A stretch of DNA of 64,000 bases from Chryseobacterium soldanellicola (GTDB lineage: Bacteria; Bacteroidota; Bacteroidia; Flavobacteriales; Weeksellaceae), in NCBI RefSeq assembly GCF_900100115.1, contig NZ_FNKL01000002.1, positions 248,001 through 312,000 of the forward strand, in the 5' to 3' direction. Both the position numbers and the translations under genes were made by a program. Shown here in pieces: positions 8,581-17,637 of this stretch (positions are counted from its first letter, which is position 1; each line of letters opens with the position of its first letter). The notes beneath the pieces were generated by a model. That model was not told where the DNA came from. It worked only from the letters and a program-made list of their open reading frames with translations, and did no database searches.

Positions 8581-8705
8581 AATTTAATATTGAAATCATT
8601 TTAAACGCAAGGTTCGCAAAGTTTTTTTGAAAACTTCATGTTTATACGTTCGCAAGGGCGTTAACACTCAGTAATTGATAGCTAAGATTATTCCAATATT
8701 AAATT
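8581..8705 (+). repeat. Intergenic repeat element, copy 1, with palindromic arms
   Basis: The core (8605-8671) contains CGCAAAGTTTTTTT, then TCGCAAGGGCGTT and CACTCAG, all shared with a second copy at 17413-17523. The core is enclosed by a perfect 12-bp inverted repeat, AATTTAATATTG at 8581-8592 and CAATATTAAATT at 8694-8705. Pairing continues inward with a few mismatches (AAT/ATT, ATTTTA/TAAGAT). The arm sequence differs from that of the other copy. It lies just 3' of the Cys-rich gene at 8734-9096, in the same position as copy 2 relative to its small Cys-rich neighbour. Confidence 0.7.
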
Positions 8706-8733
8706 CAACTAAAAATTTAGTTTAAAATAAAAT

Positions 8734-9096
8734 TCAAGCTAAAGGAGGATGGAATATTCGGGAAGAATATTCTGAAAGATGAAAATTAAGATCGTCTGAC
8801 TTTGGAGTTTTAATGATAAAACCGGATTCACTTTTATCTGAAAATGAAAGAATTTGGGTTGAAACAAAGACATCCAGACCGGAAATCTTAATCGTCTGAG
8901 AATTGTTGGATTGTTTTTCTGTTTTTGCTAATTCTTTTTCGACGTAGCATTTTCCTTTACATGTTGACTGTGGAATATTTCTGTTTTCACAAAGATTTTT
9001 TACAATGTATTCGTAATTAATTGCATAATTGATCAATGGCAACACCGGTCGTATTGCAATCGTGAAAATAATAAATATGGAAATGAAAAACTTCAA
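8734..9096 (-). CDS. Small Cys-containing membrane-associated protein, unknown function
   Basis: This 120-residue protein has an N-terminal hydrophobic segment (FFISIFIIFTIAIRPVLPLI) that could be a signal anchor. After it comes the motif NLCENRNIPQSTCKGKCYVEKEL (C-x8-C-x3-C). Small proteins with this Cys pattern recur near copper-handling genes in Bacteroidetes, but I know of no assigned function. The C-terminal half is polar and ends SSRIFHPPLA. A TATATTTG -7 box lies 17 nt upstream. Metal binding or redox activity is inferred from the Cys residues and the SCO/YHS and metal-ATPase neighbours. Confidence 0.7.
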   Translation of the reverse strand: MKFFISIFIIFTIAIRPVLPLINYAINYEYIVKNLCENRNIPQSTCKGKCYVEKELAKTEKQSNNSQTIKISGLDVFVSTQILSFSDKSESGFIIKTPKSDDLNFHLSEYSSRIFHPPLA

Positions 9097-9112
9097 TTGT
9101 AATTCTGTGGTA

Positions 9113-9120
9113 CAAATATA
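9113..9120 (-). promoter_or_regulatory. Promoter -7 box for the Cys-rich small protein gene
   Basis: TATATTTG on the minus strand fits TAnnTTTG and lies 17 nt before the ATG at 9096. No convincing -33 element was found. Confidence 0.4.
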
Positions 9121-9242
9121 CTACTGAAATTTGTCTTTATGATTGATTTATGATGAAAGTCATTGATTTTTAATTTCCAATTTTTAAAGTAATATGTGCA
9201 ATCATCTTTGTAAATCCGTATCATCTGAGAGAGATAAATTAA

Positions 9243-9297
9243 GCTTTGGCTAAAGCCAATAGATTAGTTTTAATAAAAAAACGGGCTAAAGCCCGTT
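9243..9297 (-). terminator. Paired GGCTAAAGCC hairpins; terminator of the metal-efflux operon
   Basis: Two hairpins share the decamer GGCTAAAGCC (9248-9257 and 9284-9293). On the minus strand the first one met by polymerase is AACGGGC-TTTA-GCCCGTT (9297-9280) followed by TTTTTTATT, a strong intrinsic terminator 83 nt after the P-type ATPase stop. The second is TTGGC-TTTA-GCCAA. AATAG/CTATT segments flank them. The duplicated hairpin looks like a dispersed flavobacterial intergenic repeat serving as terminator (inference). Confidence 0.7.
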
Positions 9298-9379
9298 CCT
9301 ATTGATGATTTAAACCTTTATAATAGAATAATACTTAAACGTCGGAATGTAAATGTCCAGCATTCATCTTTCGACCTCA

Positions 9380-11332
9380 TCAAAACTTCATTTTCTGAAT
9401 TCTGACAGCATTTAAAATGGCCAATAAGGCAACTCCGACATCCGCAAAAACAGCTTCCCACATGGTTGCCAAACCTCCTGCTCCGAGAATTAAAACAACA
9501 GCTTTTACCGCAAATGCAAGAGTGATATTTTGCCAGACTATTTTCTTAGTCTGCTTTCCGATATTGATCGCCATTGGGATTTTGCTCGGCATATCATCCT
9601 GAATGACCACGTCTGCCGTTTCAATGGTTGCATCACTTCCCAATCCGCCCATTGCAATTCCGACATCGCTTAATGCAACAACCGGCGCATCATTTACTCC
9701 ATCTCCTACAAAGGCAACGGTTTGATTTTTGGCTTTAATTTCTTTGACTTTATTCACTTTATCTTCAGGAAGTAAATCACCGTAAGCATTTTGAATTCCC
9801 AATTGATCGGCAACATATTTTACAACGGAAGTTTTATCACCACTCAACATTGTGGTTTGCACATGTAATGCTTTTAGTTTATTGATGGTTAATTGAGCAT
9901 CAGCTTTAATTGAATCTGCAATCGTGAGATATCCGACGAATTTTTTATCATATGCAACAGCTATCAAAGTGTAAACTATATTTTCAGGTTTGATATCATA
10001 CTTAATGTTGAATTTATCCATTAATTTAAAATTCCCGACCAATAATTCTTTTCCATTGATCATTGATTTTAAGCCATGCCCGGCAATTTCCTCCACATTT
10101 TTCAGCTGGATCGACTGATCGATTTCTCCTACATAATGATGGATAGCTGTTGCAACAGGATGTGTACTTTGACCTTCGAGGGCATTGACCAGCTTAAGGA
10201 TTTCGTCTTTATTAAATTCATTTTTAAAAGCCACTTCCTGAACTTTGAAAACTCCTTCAGTCATGGTACCGGTTTTATCCATCACCACATTTTGAACCTT
10301 CGCCAGAACATCTAAAAAATTGCTTCCTTTAAATAAAATCCCATGTCGGCTTCCTGCACCGATTCCTCCAAAATACCCTAACGGAATTGAGATCACCAAA
10401 GCACACGGACAAGAAATTACCAGAAAGATTAACGCTCTGTACAACCAATCTCTAAAATGATAATCTTCAACGAAAAAATACGGTAAAAGAGTAATTCCAA
10501 TTGCTAAAAATACAACGATTGGTGTATAAATTTTCGCAAATTTCCTGATAAAAAGCTCTGTCGGAGCCTTTTGAGCCGTCGCATTCTGAACCATTTCTAA
10601 AATTTTGCTCAGCTTACTGTCTTTATAGGCAGTCGTTACTTTTACCTGACTTACCGTATTCAAATTGATCATTCCTGCTAAAACCGTTTCGCCTTTTATT
10701 TTCGTATCCGGTTTACTTTCTCCCGTCAACGCGGCTGTATTGAATGAAGCCTTATCTGAAAGTAATTCACCATCCAAGCCCAATTTTTCTCCGGATTTTA
10801 ACTGAATAATTTCACCGATGTTTACTTTTTCTGCTTTTACAGTTTGTGGCTGCCCGTCTTTTAAAATCGTCACCTCATCAGGACGCTGATCGAGTAAAGA
10901 TTTAATATTTCGTTTTGCTCTCGTTACCGCCATCGCCTGAAAAACTTCGCCTACAGAATAGAAAAGCATTACGGCAACACCTTCCGGATATTCGCCGATT
11001 GCAAAAGCTCCCACCGTCGCGATTCCCATTAAGAAAAACTCCGAAAACACATCACCTTTTGTAATACTTTCATATGCTTCTTTCAAAACAGGCAATCCGA
11101 CAGGAACGTAAGCAATTAAATACCAAACCAGACGAACCCAGCCTGAAAACCAAGCAGGCTTTATATAATAATCTAAAGCGATTCCCAGCAATAATACCGT
11201 AAAAGAAATGATCGCGGGAAGAAACATCCGGAATACAGATTGATCTCCCGTATCATGAGAATGGTCGTGATCATGATCTTCATGATTGTGATGATGTTCT
11301 TTTTTTGGTTTTGTACTGCAACATTCTTCCAT
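9380..11332 (-). CDS. Heavy-metal-translocating P1B-type ATPase (Zn/Cd/Pb/Co type)
   Basis: This 650-residue inner-membrane pump exports metal ions using ATP. A His-rich N-terminus (HHHNHEDHDHDHSHD) replaces a classical CxxC domain and probably binds Zn-like ions. The actuator domain carries TGES, the membrane metal-binding motif CPC is at 308-310, and the phosphorylated Asp is D352 in DKTGT. GDGVNDAP completes the ATP-binding signature. CPC with a His-rich tail suits the ZntA/CadA group better than CopA, but specificity is inferred. It is the last gene of the operon, 45 nt after the Fur-family regulator. Confidence 0.9.
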   Translation of the reverse strand: MEECCSTKPKKEHHHNHEDHDHDHSHDTGDQSVFRMFLPAIISFTVLLLGIALDYYIKPAWFSGWVRLVWYLIAYVPVGLPVLKEAYESITKGDVFSEFFLMGIATVGAFAIGEYPEGVAVMLFYSVGEVFQAMAVTRAKRNIKSLLDQRPDEVTILKDGQPQTVKAEKVNIGEIIQLKSGEKLGLDGELLSDKASFNTAALTGESKPDTKIKGETVLAGMINLNTVSQVKVTTAYKDSKLSKILEMVQNATAQKAPTELFIRKFAKIYTPIVVFLAIGITLLPYFFVEDYHFRDWLYRALIFLVISCPCALVISIPLGYFGGIGAGSRHGILFKGSNFLDVLAKVQNVVMDKTGTMTEGVFKVQEVAFKNEFNKDEILKLVNALEGQSTHPVATAIHHYVGEIDQSIQLKNVEEIAGHGLKSMINGKELLVGNFKLMDKFNIKYDIKPENIVYTLIAVAYDKKFVGYLTIADSIKADAQLTINKLKALHVQTTMLSGDKTSVVKYVADQLGIQNAYGDLLPEDKVNKVKEIKAKNQTVAFVGDGVNDAPVVALSDVGIAMGGLGSDATIETADVVIQDDMPSKIPMAINIGKQTKKIVWQNITLAFAVKAVVLILGAGGLATMWEAVFADVGVALLAILNAVRIQKMKF

Positions 11333-11377
11333 AACTGAATAATTTTAATCAAAATTAGGTTTAAACTTAATGCAATG

Positions 11378-11797
11378 CTATTGCAAACTTTCCAGGCAGT
11401 TTTCACAGATTCCTTTGGCAAAAAGTCTTATTTCATCAATCCTGAAATTCGTCTGAATATTTTCCGGGATTGAAATATCTTCTTTGCAAGTCGTCTGTTT
11501 GCAAATTTTACAGTAAAAATGAAGATGCCAGTCTTTATGTGTTGTCTCGTCACACCCATCATGGCAAAGCTTATATTTTGTTGTAGTATTTTCCTGAATG
11601 CTGTGAACAATTCCCTTTTCTTCAAAGGTTTTTAATGTTCTGTAAATCGTTGTGCGGTCGGCATTTTCAAAATTATGTTCAATTTCCGACAATGACAAAG
11701 CAGTTTCCTGAGAACTTAAAAAATCATACACCAAAATCCTCATGCTTGTGGGTTTTGTGTTTTTGTCGATCAATTTATTTTCGATGTCTTTTTTCAT
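11378..11797 (-). CDS. Fur-family metalloregulator
   Basis: This 139-residue protein has an N-terminal winged helix (SLSEIEHNFENADRTTIYRTLKTFEEKGIV) typical of Fur/Zur/PerR. The C-terminal half has His/Cys metal sites: HLHFYCKICKQTTC and ICENC. The two CxxC pairs (CKIC and CENC) form the structural zinc site common in the family. It sits inside a metal-efflux operon, 12 nt after the adaptor gene and 45 nt before the P-type ATPase, so it probably controls the operon in response to the exported metal. The sensed metal cannot be read from the sequence. Confidence 0.88.
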   Translation of the reverse strand: MKKDIENKLIDKNTKPTSMRILVYDFLSSQETALSLSEIEHNFENADRTTIYRTLKTFEEKGIVHSIQENTTTKYKLCHDGCDETTHKDWHLHFYCKICKQTTCKEDISIPENIQTNFRIDEIRLFAKGICENCLESLQ

Positions 11798-11809
11798 GAT
11801 TTCATTGAA

Positions 11810-13027
11810 TTAATGTTCGTGTTCTCCTGAGTTTGTCAGTTTAGCATTAATGAAAAACGCTCCCTTTGTGGCAATTTTTGCATTTTCAGGAATAGATTTC
11901 ACAGGTGTAATTGCTGTGTATCCCATTTCTGAAGTTCCTTTTATGACTTCCACTTTCTCAAAGTTAATGGTTTTTTCGTTGTGCTTTTCCTGAGTTTTTT
12001 CATCTTTATGTTCTTCCGCTTTTTTAGCATTAGCAAGAAAAATATAATCTTTTCCATCCGAACTTGTGATAGCCGTATTGGGAACAGCGGGCATTAATTG
12101 ATTATTTAAACTTACAACAGCGGTGGCATTCATCCCGTCAATGAGACCATCTTTGTTTCCTTTTACTTTACAGTGAATCGGAATGGTTTTACTTTGATTT
12201 TCAAAAGCTGTTCCGATGCTGTACACCTCAGCGTCATATTCAGTAACCGGACTATTCGTCAATGTAAAATGAATTTTCTGACCGACTTTTATTAATGGTA
12301 AATCTTTTTCAAAAACCTGTAAATCTAGATGTAAAGAACTATTATCAACAATTTCAGCAACGGGCGATGAAACGTCAATATAACTTCCGATCTGTAATAA
12401 AATATTACTGATCGTTCCGCTGATCGGCGCAGTAACGGCAAGTCCGGATCTTAAATTTTTATTGGAAACATTTCCCGGACTGATTCCCATCATCTGAATC
12501 TGTCTTTGCAAAGAAGCTCTTTTTGTTCTTAACGTTTTTAATTCTGCATCGGCATTTTGTAGATTTTTTTTTGCGCCGGCATCGTTATCGAAAAGTTCTT
12601 TCTGTCTTCTGTATTCCTGCTCCGCAAAAGTAATTCTACTTCCTGTTGTTAAATAATCTTCCTGCAATTGAATAAACTCCGGATTGGCAATCGTCGCGAT
12701 CACCTGACCTTTTTTCACATAATCTCCAACCTGAACATTCAATGTTTTAATCACGCCACCATATAGAGAAGTCGCGCTTGCCTTATTGTTATTGGGAACA
12801 CTAAGCGCTCCGTTGGCTTTGACGATTGATGTAAGCTCTTTCATTTCGATTTGTCCTACCGTAATTCCAACAGTATTCATCTGTTCCTGCGTCAACTCTG
12901 CAAAGTCTGAATTCTCATGTTCAGAATGTTCTTCAGTTTTCTCTTTTGATTCTTCTATTTTTTCGGGTTTTCCGCAACTTAAAAGAATTAATGATAAAAG
13001 GATTATTATATTAAATTTTAGTTTCAT
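11810..13027 (-). CDS. RND efflux periplasmic adaptor (CzcB/CusB-like lipoprotein)
   Basis: This 405-residue membrane-fusion protein bridges the inner-membrane RND pump and the outer-membrane factor. A lipobox ILLSC (Cys18) precedes an acidic/His segment (KTEEHSEHENSD). The barrel-sandwich hybrid halves are visible as LNVQVGDYVKKGQVIATI and AVTAPISGTISNILLQIG, separated by a coiled-coil hairpin (YRRQKELFDNDAG to LQRQIQMMG). The C-terminal domain has a charged His/Lys/Glu insert (KKAEEHKDEKTQEKHNEK), possibly metal-binding, and ends SGEHEH. It starts 1 nt after the pump's stop codon, so the two are coupled. Confidence 0.9.
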   Translation of the reverse strand: MKLKFNIIILLSLILLSCGKPEKIEESKEKTEEHSEHENSDFAELTQEQMNTVGITVGQIEMKELTSIVKANGALSVPNNNKASATSLYGGVIKTLNVQVGDYVKKGQVIATIANPEFIQLQEDYLTTGSRITFAEQEYRRQKELFDNDAGAKKNLQNADAELKTLRTKRASLQRQIQMMGISPGNVSNKNLRSGLAVTAPISGTISNILLQIGSYIDVSSPVAEIVDNSSLHLDLQVFEKDLPLIKVGQKIHFTLTNSPVTEYDAEVYSIGTAFENQSKTIPIHCKVKGNKDGLIDGMNATAVVSLNNQLMPAVPNTAITSSDGKDYIFLANAKKAEEHKDEKTQEKHNEKTINFEKVEVIKGTSEMGYTAITPVKSIPENAKIATKGAFFINAKLTNSGEHEH

Positions 13028-13028
13028 T

Positions 13029-16000
13029 TTATTTGTTGATTAAAAAATTAATGTTGACCACGGTTTGATTCACTTGTTGAATGGATTGCAGATATTTCAG
13101 TTCAATATCTGTGGCGGTTCGAAGGGCAAAAAGATATTCCACGTAAGAAATCTCCCCTGTTTTATAGCCTAACTGAGCGGCCTTCACAATACTTTTCGCA
13201 TTAGGAACTGCCTGGTTTACATAATATTGATATTGATCAACATCCTGCTGATACTGATTCAACGAGTTTTTTAGTTGAACATCCAGTTGCTGCTGTTGGA
13301 ACTTGGCATTATTTTCTTCCATCTGCTTTTGATATTCCAAAGATTTGATTCTTGCTTTTGTAGCCCCAAAAGTCAACGGAATTGCAACACCGACACTCAC
13401 AGAATTGAATCTGTTTCCCGCTCCATAATATTTTTCCTGTCCGTTTAAGGTATGAAAACCGATCAACGACTGATTGGTATATCCAATGCTGAAATCAGGC
13501 AATCGCTGTGCTTTTTCAACATTTTTATTTTTTTCCAGCACTTCCATATTCTGCTTAAAAATTTGGATTGACGGATGATTGGCAACTGTTGCGCTGTCTA
13601 AAAGATATTCGACTTTTAATGGTTCGTATTTTTGAGAAAAAGGAATGGAAAATTCTTCATCTGTATTCAATAAAACCTTTAAATTTTTATAGGCATTATT
13701 TAAATACACCTTATTCTGCTGAAACAAAAGATTGATCTCTCCTTTTTGCGTTTCGGCGGTATTAATTTCAATTTTTTTAATATCTCCAGCCTTGAATCTT
13801 ACCGTTGCAATTCTGATAAAATCACCATACAAGCTGTCGAGATATTGCAATTTTGATTGATTATACTGTAGATATTCAATCTGATAAAAATAAGATCTAA
13901 CCTGCTTGATCAGTTCATTTTCGGTAGCCTGTTTTTCAATCTCTTTGGTTTTAATTTCTTCCTGAATTAATTCTTTTCTGGCTTTAAACAACGTCGGAAA
14001 CGGAATCGTTTGTGAGATGGCAAAAGACTGATCAAATTTCGGGCTGTTGTATTGACCGAGCTGGGCACTGAAATCCATTTTCGGGAGCTCATTTGCCGTT
14101 GGTTTTAAGGCTTCAGATGATTGAATATTGAGATCTTTCGCTTTGATGGAAGGATTATTTTCCTGTAGTAATCCGATCGCCTGATCCAAAGAAATTTCTC
14201 TGGAATTCTGAGCCTTTAAATTTTGACTTAAACTTAAAAATCCAATTAAAATAATAATCGTTAAAGGCTTTCCGAGTAATTTATTTTTAATAGTATTTTT
14301 AGAGTTAAAAATGATATACAACATCGGCAATACGAATAAAGTAAGGAAAGTTGCCGATAACAATCCGCCGATAACAACGGTTGCCAAAGGTTTCTGAACT
14401 TCGGCACCAGCGCTTGTACTTATTGCCATCGGTAAAAATCCGAAAGAAGCGACTGTTGCGGTCATCAAAACGGGCCTTAATCTGGTTTTTGTTCCTTCAA
14501 TGACTCTTTTTAACACATCGGAAACACCGTCTTTTTCCAATTGGTTGAATGTTCCGATCAAAACAATTCCGTTGAGAACTGCCACACCGAATAATGCAAT
14601 AAAACCAACTCCTGCACTGATACTGAACGGCATTCCTCGCAATAAAAGCGCAAAAATACCCCCAATCGCACTCATGGGAATCGCCGTAAATATCAACGTT
14701 GCCTGCTTAAACGAATGAAATGTAAAATACAGCAGCATAAAGATCAAAAGAAGTGACACCGGAACGGCAATCATCAATCGTTGGCTGGCTTCTTTTAAAT
14801 TTTCAAACTGTCCGCCGTACGTGAAATAATATCCGGATGGAAGTTTTACATCTTTTTCTAGTTTTTGCTGAATATCTTTCACGACACTTTCTACATCTCG
14901 CCCTTTAACGTTAAAGCCAATGACAATTCTCCGTTTTCCTGCTTCACGGCTGATTTGAGCGGGTCCTAATTTATATTCAATATTCGCGACTTGTGATAAC
15001 GGAACCTGAGTTCCTGTATTCGTCGGAACCATCAAATTGCTTACATCCTCAATATCGGTGCGGTACAGACTGTCTAATCTTACGACAAGATCAAAACGTC
15101 TTTCATTTTCAAAGATCTGACCGGCAGTTTTTCCTGCAAACGCTGTACTCAAAACATTGTTGACATCTTCAACATTTAATCCGTAATTCGCAATTCTTGT
15201 TCTGTCATAGGTAACGTTGATTTGCGGAAGACCGCCTACTCTTTCCACTTGTGGGGACGTTGCTCCATCAACATTTTGAATAACTTTATTTACTTTATCG
15301 GCATAAACGGAAAGTGTATCCATATTTTCACCGAAAATTTTAACGGCAACATCTTGTCGGATTCCTGTCATTAATTCATTAAAACGCATTTGGATCGGTT
15401 GATTGGCTTCAAAGAAAACTCCGGGAATGACTTCCAGCTTTTCTGTGATTTCATCTGCCAATTCTGTATATGATTTTTTGGATTTCCATTCTTTTTGAGG
15501 CTTTAAAACAATAATTAAATCGGTCGCTTCAGGCGGCATCGGATCTGTAGGAACTTCGGCAGAACCCGTTTTTCCGACCACCATTTTCACCTCATCAAAT
15601 TGTTTAATCACTCTGGAAGCCTGCATCGAAGTTTCGATACTCTGGCTTAATGAACTTCCCTGTGGTAAAATACAGTGAAATGCAAAGTCACCTTCTTCTA
15701 ATTGCGGGATAAATTCACCGCCCATTCTGCTGAAAATCAATAATGAAATACTGAATAAAACAACCGTAATTCCAACAATTATATATTTAATCCTGATCGC
15801 TTTCTGTAATAAGGGCTGATATATTTTTTGAAGCCAATTCATCATTTTATCTGAAAAATTTTCTTTGTGAGAAATTTTCTTTGAAAGGAAAAGTGCACAC
15901 ATCATTGGAATATACGTTAATGAAAGAATTAATGCTCCTAAAATTGCAAAACCTACTGTTTTAGCCATTGGTGAGAACATTTTACCTTCAATTCCTGCTA

Positions 16001-17393
16001 AAGTAAGAATCGGGATGTACACGATTAAAATAATAATTTCCCCAAAAGCGGCACTTCCACGGATTTTTGAAGCGGATAGAAAAACTTCTTCATCCATTTC
16101 GATTTGTGTTAATCTTTGAACCGATTTTCTTAGCCCTAAATGATGTAAAGTAGCTTCAACAATGATTACAGCTCCGTCCACAATTAATCCGAAATCAATC
16201 GCTCCCAAACTCATCAAATTAGCACTCACTCCAAAAACATTCATCATTCCTAAAGCGAATAATAATGATAAAGGAATTGCCGATGCCACGATCAATCCGG
16301 CCCTGAAATTTCCTAGAAATAAAACTAAAACAAAGATCACGATCAATGCTCCTTCGATCAAATTCTTTTCAACAGTACTTATCGCTCGATCAACCAAATC
16401 TGTACGGTCTAAAAATGGTTCAATAATAATATCTTCAAGCAAAGATTTCTGAATGGTCGGAATTTTTTCCTTAATTCTGTTGACAACATCGTTGCTGTTG
16501 GCTCCTTTCAGCATCATGACCACTCCACCCACGGCATCTGTTTGTCCGTTGTACGTCATTGCGCCGTAACGGGTTGCGTGCCCAAAACGGACATCTGCAA
16601 CATCTTTAATGAAAACAGGAATATTCCCTGTATTTTTTACTGCGATATTTTTAACATCATTGATCGAGGTTGCGAGACCAATTCCTCGTATAAAATAGGC
16701 GTTTGGTTTTTTATCAATATAAGCTCCGCCCGTATTTTGGTTATTTTTTTCTAAGGCTGTAAAAATATCGGCAACACTTACTCCCATTGCTTTTAGGCGA
16801 TTGGGATTGACGGCCACTTCATATTGTTTCAACTCCCCGCCGAAGCTATTCACCTCAGCAACACCTTCTGTTCCGTACAATTGCCGGGAAACGATCCAGT
16901 CCTGCATGGTACGGAGATCTTTTGCATTGTACTTTTTTTCACTCCCTTTTTTAGGATGCAAAATATATTGGTAGACTTCACCCAATCCTGTACTGACGGG
17001 CGCTAACTCGGGAGTTCCGATTCCTTTAGGAATATTTTCTTCGGCTTGTTTTAATCTTTCATTGATTAATTGGCGGGCAAAATAAACATCCACTTTATCT
17101 TTAAAAACAACCGTAATTACTGATAATCCGAAACGAGAAATACTTCGGGCTTCTTCAATATCAGGAACATTCGCAATGCTTTGTTCGATGGGAAAAGTGA
17201 CTAACTGCTCGACTTCCTGCCCTGCCAAAGTGGGACAAACCGTAATAATCTGCACCTGATTATTAGTGATATCAGGAACGGCATCAATGGGCAATCTGGT
17301 AGCGCTCCAAATTCCCCAAATGATCAAAAGCAAGGTCATTACACCAATAACGATCTTGTTTTTGATGCTGAATTTTATGATTTTATCTAACAC
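13029..17393 (-). CDS. CzcA/CusA-family RND metal efflux pump fused to a TolC-like outer-membrane factor
   Basis: This 1454-residue fusion has two parts. Residues 1 to about 1040 form a heavy-metal RND permease with twelve membrane helices in two groups. The helix-4 motif DFGLIVDGAVIIVE carries the proton-relay acidic residues typical of CzcA/CusA. From about residue 1045 a second hydrophobic leader (LTIIILIGFLSLSQ) ends in NLKAQ at 1058-1062, a signal-peptidase-like site. A TolC/CzcC-type outer-membrane-factor domain follows (ISLDQAIGLLQENNPSIKA, coiled-coil repeats to the end). Such fusions occur repeatedly in Bacteroidetes. It heads the operon with adaptor, Fur regulator and P-type ATPase. 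Confidence 0.9.
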   Translation of the reverse strand: MLDKIIKFSIKNKIVIGVMTLLLIIWGIWSATRLPIDAVPDITNNQVQIITVCPTLAGQEVEQLVTFPIEQSIANVPDIEEARSISRFGLSVITVVFKDKVDVYFARQLINERLKQAEENIPKGIGTPELAPVSTGLGEVYQYILHPKKGSEKKYNAKDLRTMQDWIVSRQLYGTEGVAEVNSFGGELKQYEVAVNPNRLKAMGVSVADIFTALEKNNQNTGGAYIDKKPNAYFIRGIGLATSINDVKNIAVKNTGNIPVFIKDVADVRFGHATRYGAMTYNGQTDAVGGVVMMLKGANSNDVVNRIKEKIPTIQKSLLEDIIIEPFLDRTDLVDRAISTVEKNLIEGALIVIFVLVLFLGNFRAGLIVASAIPLSLLFALGMMNVFGVSANLMSLGAIDFGLIVDGAVIIVEATLHHLGLRKSVQRLTQIEMDEEVFLSASKIRGSAAFGEIIILIVYIPILTLAGIEGKMFSPMAKTVGFAILGALILSLTYIPMMCALFLSKKISHKENFSDKMMNWLQKIYQPLLQKAIRIKYIIVGITVVLFSISLLIFSRMGGEFIPQLEEGDFAFHCILPQGSSLSQSIETSMQASRVIKQFDEVKMVVGKTGSAEVPTDPMPPEATDLIIVLKPQKEWKSKKSYTELADEITEKLEVIPGVFFEANQPIQMRFNELMTGIRQDVAVKIFGENMDTLSVYADKVNKVIQNVDGATSPQVERVGGLPQINVTYDRTRIANYGLNVEDVNNVLSTAFAGKTAGQIFENERRFDLVVRLDSLYRTDIEDVSNLMVPTNTGTQVPLSQVANIEYKLGPAQISREAGKRRIVIGFNVKGRDVESVVKDIQQKLEKDVKLPSGYYFTYGGQFENLKEASQRLMIAVPVSLLLIFMLLYFTFHSFKQATLIFTAIPMSAIGGIFALLLRGMPFSISAGVGFIALFGVAVLNGIVLIGTFNQLEKDGVSDVLKRVIEGTKTRLRPVLMTATVASFGFLPMAISTSAGAEVQKPLATVVIGGLLSATFLTLFVLPMLYIIFNSKNTIKNKLLGKPLTIIILIGFLSLSQNLKAQNSREISLDQAIGLLQENNPSIKAKDLNIQSSEALKPTANELPKMDFSAQLGQYNSPKFDQSFAISQTIPFPTLFKARKELIQEEIKTKEIEKQATENELIKQVRSYFYQIEYLQYNQSKLQYLDSLYGDFIRIATVRFKAGDIKKIEINTAETQKGEINLLFQQNKVYLNNAYKNLKVLLNTDEEFSIPFSQKYEPLKVEYLLDSATVANHPSIQIFKQNMEVLEKNKNVEKAQRLPDFSIGYTNQSLIGFHTLNGQEKYYGAGNRFNSVSVGVAIPLTFGATKARIKSLEYQKQMEENNAKFQQQQLDVQLKNSLNQYQQDVDQYQYYVNQAVPNAKSIVKAAQLGYKTGEISYVEYLFALRTATDIELKYLQSIQQVNQTVVNINFLINK

Positions 17394-17412
17394 AAATTGA
17401 GATTTAATTTGT

Positions 17413-17523
17413 GATTGTCTGTTTTATTTTTTTAACGCAAAGAGCGCAAAGTTTTTTTTGACTACTAACTGTTTTTAGGATCGCAAGGGCGTTTCACTCA
17501 GCAAAGTTATCAAACAGACAATC
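17413..17523 (+). repeat. Intergenic repeat element, copy 2, with palindromic arms
   Basis: The core (17434-17501) shares CGCAAAGTTTTTTT, TCGCAAGGGCGTT and CACTCAG with copy 1 in the same order and orientation. The enclosing perfect 12-bp inverted repeat is GATTGTCTGTTT (17413-17424) and AAACAGACAATC (17512-17523), unrelated in sequence to the arms of copy 1. It lies between the pump gene start and the small Cys-rich gene at 17638. Confidence 0.7.
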
Positions 17524-17637
17524 TGTTAATTTTAATTGAGAATATTTCACATTTCATCAAAAAAATGAGATGCAAAAATATCATGAATACCTCTGCAACG
17601 GTATTGCAAAGTTTCATGGAAAATTTAAAATCAATAA

